A stretch of 6,300 nucleotides of DNA, taken from assembly GCA_015494815.1 (NCBI GenBank), contig WGAK01000011.1:1-6300 (forward strand), read 5' to 3'. Each line of letters opens with the position of its first letter. The stretch's first letter is position 1. The notes below the pieces were generated by a model. The model was not told the origin of the DNA, searched no databases, and was given only the letters and a program-made list of their open reading frames with translations. This DNA is from Anaerolineales bacterium (GTDB taxonomy: Bacteria > Chloroflexota > Anaerolineae > Anaerolineales > DRMV01). Shown piece by piece: positions 1 through 4,900 of this stretch. Position numbers and translations under genes: made by a program.

Positions 1-314
1 GCCACCCGGGGATAGGCTGCCGGCAGGCGGCGCGCGGCCTCGCGCAACGCCTCCGGCGGAGCCTCCCCCCGATGGGGCTGCAGATAGACCCATTGGCTGC
101 GGTTCGCGTCCCAGACCGCGAGATTGGCCAAAGGCAAACGCATCCCCGGCTGCAAATCGCGGTTGTCCGCCCACTCCAGCAGCCCGACGAAGACCTGCTG
201 CCGGTCTCGCACGAAGCGAGCCGGATAGCCGGAAGGCAGGGGCGTGCAGGTGAGCAGCATCAGCGCCCCGAGCAGGCCAAGCCACCCGAGGCGTTGGCGG
301 AGGGCTTTGCGCAT
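1..314 (-). CDS. Small exported protein of unknown function, possible lipoprotein (3' end outside window)
   Basis: I do not recognise the family. The first 104 codons are visible and open, and the rest lies beyond the left edge. The N-terminus is basic (MRKALRQR), followed by a hydrophobic stretch at residues 9-21 and Cys23 in the context LMLLTC, then TPLPSGYP. This looks like an export signal. It could be a lipoprotein signal, although Leu at -2 and Thr at -1 are poor lipobox residues, so a lipid anchor is uncertain. The mature part is mixed polar and hydrophobic, with several Trp residues, an EWADNRDLQPG segment and an Ala/Arg-rich stretch near residues 88-98. The ATG at 314 was chosen because it precedes the signal-like segment. 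The two ATGs just upstream are in other frames, and only a weak GAGG lies about 11 bases before it. It follows the bactofilin-like gene on the same strand and may share its transcript. Confidence 0.72.
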   Translation of the reverse strand, partial: MRKALRQRLGWLGLLGALMLLTCTPLPSGYPARFVRDRQQVFVGLLEWADNRDLQPGMRLPLANLAVWDANRSQWVYLQPHRGEAPPEALREAARRLPAAYPRV

Positions 315-474
315 CTCGCGTCCATCCTCATGCCTGGGGCAGCACCGCGGCAGCCTATGCTTTCATATGCTTGTTGGCGCTCCAGGTACCACGAGCGACC
401 GGGCCACGCGCCGCGCGTTCACATTACCCCGCGGCGAACACCCGGCTCCCTGCCCTTTGCTTCTTGCTCCGACA
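315..474. other. Gap between the two leftward genes, no gene seen
   Basis: This 160-base gap holds no ORF with signal or family features. A short GC inverted repeat (ACGCG-CCG-CGCGT, 406-418) lacks a following T-run on the minus strand, so it is not a convincing terminator. I found no good -35/-10 pair for the downstream gene, which leaves read-through from the upstream gene as the simplest view. Confidence 0.5.
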
Positions 475-1554
475 CTACGCCGTCGGCGCCGGAGGCGCCG
501 GCGGGGTGGACGGCGTCTGGATGCTGGTGGCTACCTGTTCCAGCGTGGCTTCGGCCGGACGGGTGCCCAATACGGTGAGCACGGCCGCACCTTGCGCCAC
601 CAGCACTACGGCCAGATGCAGCGCCCAGCCAATGCAGGCCACCACATCCACCGCGGCCATGAGCAGCACCAGCAACAGCGTGCCCAACCCGGCCTCGGCC
701 ACCAGGGGCCAGGCGCGCCCCAGGGCCTGCACCAGGCGATGACCCAGCAGCCAGCCCAGGCTGAACAGGCCCAGCCAATACAGCAGCCCCATGACCAGCG
801 CCAGCACCACCACCAGCGGGATGCCAACCAGCGTTATCGTCAAAACCACGGCGAGCACCGCGGCCAGCACCATGGCCAGGAAGCCGGCGCCAGCGCTGTG
901 CAGCGGATAGCGTTCGGCCGCGGTGGCCGTGCGTTGCAACGCCTGAGGCGCGAACAGCGCGGTGAGCATGGCCAGCGCGGCATACACCACCGCCTTCAGC
1001 CCGGCCCAGGCCGTGCGCACCACCTGCTGGTACAGCATCGCCAGCCCGCTCCCGGGCCCCGCGGGCGCGAACGTGCTGCCCGTGCCTCGACCCCACGAGA
1101 ATGTGCGCACCACCCGGCCGTGGACCACCGCACCGGGGTCCCGCCGCAGGGTGCCGCCGACCAGCACCACATCGCCCTGCACCCGGGCCTGGTCGCGCAG
1201 GTGGATTTGGCCGCCCATGACCACCAGGTCTTGCCCCAAGGTCCCGTCCAGCACCGCACGACCGCCCATGACCACAGCCTGGCCCTGGATGATGCCGCGT
1301 GCCTCCAGGCTGCCCCCCATGACCACTACATCGCCCAGGACCGTGGAGCCGGGCTGCAGCGTGGCGCGTCCCCCCAGCACCACCAGGTCGCCGGGCACCG
1401 ACTCGCCAGCCTCTAGTACGAAGTCCTGCCCGACCACCACCTGCTGGGGCGGCGCGTCGTCGCGATGTCCCGCGGCTTGCACCCGCGTGGGGAGGAAGAG
1501 CCCGGCCAGCGCCAGCACACCCAGCCAGCCCAACCACCAAACACTGCGCTTCAT
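475..1554 (-). CDS. Secreted bactofilin-like beta-helix protein with C-terminal membrane region
   Basis: The protein has 359 residues. Residues 1-28 form a Sec signal peptide (hydrophobic WWLGWLGVLALAGLFL, likely cut after VQA). Residues 43-152 hold about six turns of 17-20 residues, most ending in GDVVVMGG or a variant (GDLVVLGG, GQAVVMGG, QDLVVMGG, GDVVLVGG). This is the pattern of the bactofilin/polymer-forming right-handed beta-helix. Residues 187-203, 222-271 and 289-331 are strongly hydrophobic and include TLVGIPLVVVL, giving roughly four to five membrane spans. The tail is Pro/Ala/Thr-rich (PSTPPAPPAP). Known bactofilins are mostly cytoplasmic scaffolds. Here the signal peptide suggests that the helix lies outside the membrane and is anchored by the C-terminal spans. 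An envelope-organising or stress role is inferred. An in-frame ATG 8 codons upstream (1578) is possible, but the Shine-Dalgarno position favours 1554. Confidence 0.85.
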   Translation of the reverse strand: MKRSVWWLGWLGVLALAGLFLPTRVQAAGHRDDAPPQQVVVGQDFVLEAGESVPGDLVVLGGRATLQPGSTVLGDVVVMGGSLEARGIIQGQAVVMGGRAVLDGTLGQDLVVMGGQIHLRDQARVQGDVVLVGGTLRRDPGAVVHGRVVRTFSWGRGTGSTFAPAGPGSGLAMLYQQVVRTAWAGLKAVVYAALAMLTALFAPQALQRTATAAERYPLHSAGAGFLAMVLAAVLAVVLTITLVGIPLVVVLALVMGLLYWLGLFSLGWLLGHRLVQALGRAWPLVAEAGLGTLLLVLLMAAVDVVACIGWALHLAVVLVAQGAAVLTVLGTRPAEATLEQVATSIQTPSTPPAPPAPTA

Positions 1555-1561
1555 CGTGAAA

Positions 1562-1569
1562 CCCTCCCT
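1562..1569 (-). promoter_or_regulatory. Ribosome binding site deciding the start of the bactofilin-like gene
   Basis: On the minus strand AGGGAGGG sits 7 bases before the ATG at 1554. The alternative ATG at 1578 would lie upstream of this site and has no comparable sequence before it, so the site supports the MKRSVWW start. Confidence 0.8.
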
Positions 1570-1627
1570 GAGTCGCATCGCATCCGGCGTCGGTCGGAGA
1601 CGATGTCCGTCGTGCGTTTACGCTTTC

Positions 1628-1656
1628 ATTATAGGCAAGAAAGTCGGGGATGGCGC
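1628..1656 (-). promoter_or_regulatory. Candidate promoter for the leftward genes
   Basis: A perfect TATAAT lies on the minus strand at 1633-1628. At 17-base spacing the -35 position (1656-1651) reads GCGCCA, which is far from TTGACA, so the promoter is either weak, activator-dependent or read by another sigma factor. Transcription would start near 1621 and give a leader of roughly 65-70 bases before the start at 1554. Confidence 0.5.
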
Positions 1657-1730
1657 GTTGGGTTGGCGTGGGCTTGGGGTCAGGTCGGTGTGCCCTGAGT
1701 GGATTGCAAATTTTGCGGCCCGAGAAAGGA

Positions 1731-1759
1731 TTTACAAAGTAAGACGGTTTCGGTATAAT
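1731..1759 (+). promoter_or_regulatory. Strong sigma70-type promoter of the giant secreted-protein gene
   Basis: TTTACA (1731-1736) and TATAAT (1754-1759) are separated by exactly 17 bases, with an AT-richer stretch around the -35 in otherwise GC-rich DNA. The match to the housekeeping consensus is 5/6 plus 6/6 at ideal spacing. The predicted start is near 1765-1767, about 200 bases before the start codon at 1967. It is divergent from the minus-strand TATAAT about 120 bases away. Confidence 0.85.
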
Positions 1760-1770
1760 GGGGCATATCT

Positions 1771-1834
1771 AAAAAGTCCGTAAAACGGGCGCATAGCCGT
1801 AAATGCGGCATTTCCAACCGCGCCGGGACTTTTT
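1771..1834 (+). repeat. Inverted repeat in leader: AAAAAGTCC / GGACTTTTT with nested stems
   Basis: AAAAAGTCC (1771-1779) is perfectly complementary to GGACTTTTT (1826-1834). Inside it GGCGC (1788-1792) can pair with GCGCC (1820-1824), and GCCG (1796-1799) with CGGC (1806-1809). Together they form a long interrupted hairpin beginning a few bases after the predicted transcription start. The descending arm ends in five Ts, so it could work as an attenuator, although those Ts are themselves paired. Confidence 0.6.
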
Positions 1835-1862
1835 GCCTGCCAGAGTGGCTATCCCCTTTTTC

Positions 1863-1882
1863 AGGAGGTGCCGATGGCGTAA
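1863..1882 (+). other. Minimal two-codon ORF (Met-Ala-stop) with its own Shine-Dalgarno
   Basis: AGGAGG (1863-1868) is followed after 5 bases by ATG GCG TAA (1874-1882). The ribosome site is as good as that of the downstream gene, yet the frame closes after two codons. It could be a regulatory start-stop site that loads or holds ribosomes in the leader, or it could be chance. No other start fits this Shine-Dalgarno. Confidence 0.45.
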
Positions 1883-1902
1883 GCGGTATCGTGTGTTACG
1901 AC

Positions 1903-1926
1903 CGGATGCCTTTGGTGTTGCGTCCG
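1903..1926 (+). repeat. 7-bp hairpin upstream of the translation start
   Basis: CGGATGC (1903-1909) pairs with GCGTCCG (1920-1926), including one G-T pair, around a 10-base loop. A competing pairing, GTTACG (1895-1900) with CGTAAC (1925-1930), uses part of the same right arm. Two mutually exclusive folds are therefore possible 40 bases before the start codon. Confidence 0.4.
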
Positions 1927-1951
1927 TAACGGTTTCCAAATGCCTTGAAAT

Positions 1952-1958
1952 GAGGAGG
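1952..1958 (+). promoter_or_regulatory. Ribosome binding site of the giant secreted-protein gene
   Basis: GAGGAGG lies 8 bases before the ATG at 1967 and fixes the start. The ATG is followed at once by a basic and hydrophobic signal-peptide sequence. Confidence 0.85.
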
Positions 1959-1966
1959 CTTTTCGT

Positions 1967-4900
1967 ATGAAATCCCATAACCGTTTTTGGTGGATGGTAG
2001 GTATGGCGGCCCTGCTGGTGGCCGCCTGGGCGTGGGCCAGCCCGCGCTTTATCGCCGCGCAGGCGGCCGAGCCGGCGGAGGAGGCTATGCCCACGGGCAT
2101 GCGGGTGATTTATCCTGCGCGTGCTGGCGAAACCCGGGCCCCGCTGGCGCAGTTGGCGAAGTCGGCCTCTACGGATGCGCTCAAGCCCCCCCAGGCGGGC
2201 ACCGCGTTCGAGCAGGCCGATTTTGTTTTGCCCAAAGCCCTGGAAGCAGCGGGCAAAAGCGGCCCTACCGACCCCACCGTAGTGCAATCGGCGCTGGGGC
2301 CTGTGGGGGCCAACATGCCGACCCCGTTGACCTCTTTTGACGGCAACGACAATCAGGCCGGCGTGTTGCCGCCCGATACCACGGGTGACATCGGCTACGA
2401 CCCGGCTACCGGGGCCAAGTACTATGTGCAGGCGGTCAATCTGCAACTGGCCGTTTGGGATGTGACCGACCCGGCCAATCCCACGCTGGTGATGGGCCCC
2501 GTGGCGGGCAACAGCCTGTGGGCGGGCTTTGGCGGTATCTGCGAGACCAACAACGATGGTGACCCCATCGTGCTGTTCGACCACCTGGCCCAGCGCTGGA
2601 TTTACAGCCAGTTCGCGTTGGACTTCGGCACCCCCGAGTTCCATCAGTGCATCGCGGTGTCGCAGACCGCGGACCCCACCGGGTCCTGGTACCTGTACGA
2701 CTATTTCTACAGCAACGCCGTGATGAACGACTACCCCAAGTTCGGCGTGTGGCCTGACGCGTACTACATGACCGCCAACCAGTTTGACGCGGCGACCTTC
2801 AACTGGGCCGGCGCCGGCGTGGTGGCGTTCGAGCGGCCCAAGATGCTGGTGGGCGACCCCACGGCCGCGATGATTTATGTGGATGTCGGCGCGGTCACCT
2901 TGGACTATGGCGGCATGTTGCCGGCCGACCTGGACGGCGACCCGCCGCCCGCGGGCACGCCGGGCATCTTCATCGAGTGGGATGATTCGACCTGGTTGAG
3001 TGACCCGGCCGACACCCTGCGCATCTGGGAATTCGCGGTGGATTGGACCAATCCCAGCAACAGCACCTTCGGCCTCAACACCAACTACGACCCCAACTAC
3101 CTGGTGACCACCGCGGATGTGGACCCCGACATGTGCAGTTTCAACCGCAACTGCATCCCGCAGCCGGGTGGCACGAATGTGGATGCCATCTCCGATCGGC
3201 TGATGTATCGGGCCGCGCTCCGCGTGCTGCCTTCGGGCGACTTCGCCTTGCTCTCCAACCACACCGTGGATGTGGACGGCTCGGACCACGCGGGCATCCA
3301 CTGGTTCGAACTGCGCTATGACACCGCGGCCAGCCCGCCGGTGTGGATTATGTACCAGGAAGGCGTGTATGCTCCCGACAGCAACCATCGCTGGATGGGC
3401 AGCATCGCGATGGACAAGGACCAGAACATCGCCTTGGGCTTCAGCATCTCCAGCGCGACGGTCTACCCGTCGGTGTATTATGCCGGCCGTCTGGCGGGCG
3501 ACCCCTTGGGGCAGATGAGCCAGGGCGAAGAGGTCCTGGTGGCGGGCGGTGGCTCCCAGAGCCACTCCAGCGGCCGGTGGGGTGACTACAGCACCATGAG
3601 CGTAGACCCCCTGGACGGCTGCACCTTCTGGTACACGCAAGAGTACTACGCGGCCGACTCCAGTTCCGGTTGGGTGACCCGTATTGGTGCGTTCCGCTTC
3701 CCCTCGTGCACCGCGACGGCCACGGGCTCCCTGGCGGGTACGGTGACCGATGCCGCGACCTCGGACCCCATCGCCAACGCCAAAGTGACCGCGTTCGACG
3801 GCAGCAACACCTACACCACCTACACCGACGCCTCGGGCAACTACGCCTTCGCCATCCTGCCGGTGGGGACCTATGATGTGACGGCCGAGGCCTGGGGCTA
3901 CAGCCCCTCCACGGTCCCCGGCGTGACCGTCACCGACGGCACGACCACCACCCAGGACTTCGCGCTTACAGCCCTGCCGATGTACACCATCACCTTCCAG
4001 GTGTTTGACTCGAGCACGACCTGGCCGCTGTACGCGCTGCTGTCCATCAGCAATACGCCTTATGTGGCGCTGTACACCGACCCCGAGACCGGCCTGGCAC
4101 AGGCCCAGTTCCCCGCGGGTACCTACAACCTGACTGCAGACAGCATGTGGCCAGGTTACATAGGTACGGCCATCTCCTTCACCGTGAGCGCGGACGATAC
4201 GGTGGTCATCCCGTTGGACGCCGACCTGGTGACCTGTGGGGCCCCCGGCTATGCCATCACCGCCTCCTTCAGCGAGGACTTCAACGGCGCGTTCCCGCCG
4301 ACGGGCTGGAATGTGATTGACAATGTCGCCAGCGGCGGCTTGGTGTGGGGGCTGAACACCGACTACGGCGACGGCAACTACACCGGGGGCGATGGCACGG
4401 CCGCGGATGTCAACAGCGACGCGAACCCGAATATCCCCTACGACACCGAACTCATCACGCCGGTCATTGACCCCACCACCGCGCCCAACCTCGTCCTCTC
4501 CTACCTGGCCAACTACCAGGATTACGTCGCCGGCGGTGGTGACACGCTCGCACTGGACATCAGCACCGATGGCGGCGCCACCTGGACCAACATCCTGACT
4601 TGGGATGAGGATCACGGCACCTCATATGGCACGCCGGGCGAACTCGTCATCTTGGACCTCACCCCGTACCTGCCCACGGCGACCACGCCCTTCCAGTTGC
4701 GCTGGCACTACTACACCACCGACGCCTCGCCGTGGGATTGGTACGCGCAGATTGACGATGTGGTCTTCGGCCGCGACTGCGTGCCCGTGGCCGACGGCCT
4801 GGTCTTTGGCGCGGTGCAGTCTTCCCTCACGGGTGACTACTTCAGCGGCCAGGATGCCACGGTGGACGACGGCGTGGCTTTGGCGCAATGGATTTCCGCG

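Larger units (their letters stand above)
1778..1932 (+). repeat. Four spaced copies of a CCGTAA...CGG motif in the leader
   Basis: The copies are CCGTAAAACGG (1778-1788), CCGTAAATGCGG (1797-1808), GCGTAAGCGG (1877-1886, first base divergent) and CCGTAACGG (1924-1932). Each is a CCG/CGG dyad around a TAA-containing centre. They could be small RNA hairpins or repeated DNA sites for a regulator. The third copy overlaps the stop codon of the two-codon ORF. Confidence 0.45.
1766..1966 (+). promoter_or_regulatory. Long structured 5' leader, candidate cis-regulatory RNA
   Basis: Between the predicted transcription start and the start codon lie about 200 bases with no credible long ORF but with several ordered elements. 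These are a 9-bp closing stem (1771-1779 with 1826-1834) enclosing nested shorter helices, a T-run at 1857-1861, a full Shine-Dalgarno site before a two-codon ORF (1863-1882), a 7-bp hairpin (1903-1909 with 1920-1926), and the real Shine-Dalgarno at 1952-1958. ATAGCC (1793-1798) can also pair with GGCTAT (1847-1852), which crosses the outer stem in pseudoknot fashion. A riboswitch, attenuator or protein-bound leader are all possible. I could not match it convincingly to a known riboswitch class. Confidence 0.55.

Noticed and set aside
484..500. Perfect 7-bp inverted repeat CGGCGCC-GGA-GGCGCCG as a terminator
   Set aside because: It lies inside the last codons of the bactofilin-like gene (the Ala/Pro-rich tail), and no T-run follows on the minus strand.
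244..1416. 390-codon ORF on the plus strand over the bactofilin-like gene
   Set aside because: The product is a His/Gln/Arg-rich low-complexity sequence with no ribosome site or domain. The opposite strand encodes a clear signal peptide, repeats and membrane spans.
419..1540. 373-codon ORF on the minus strand overlapping the bactofilin-like gene in another frame
   Set aside because: It translates into Gly/Ala/Arg-rich sequence and lacks a Shine-Dalgarno, so it is a frame shadow of the gene at 475-1554.
1839..1861. Second attenuator: GCCA-GAG-TGGC hairpin before TTTTT
   Set aside because: The stem has only 4 bp, and several bases separate it from the T-run, which is too weak for an intrinsic terminator by itself.
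1760..1882. Cyclic-di-GMP-I (GEMM) riboswitch
   Set aside because: GGGCGCATAGCC (1787-1798) and a later GCCGATGG resemble parts of the GEMM core GGGACGCAAAGCC and its tail. The conserved bases differ, however, the spacing to the tail is too long, and the required hairpin and receptor are not evident. A covariance-model search of 1740-1966 would settle it.
1769..4615. 948-codon ORF on the minus strand, antisense to the giant gene
   Set aside because: Its codons are in exact register with the sense codons, and it stays open only because the sense gene lacks TTA, CTA and TCA. Its product is a low-complexity Gly/Val/Arg/His mix with no domain, while the sense frame has a promoter, ribosome site, signal peptide and recognisable domains.
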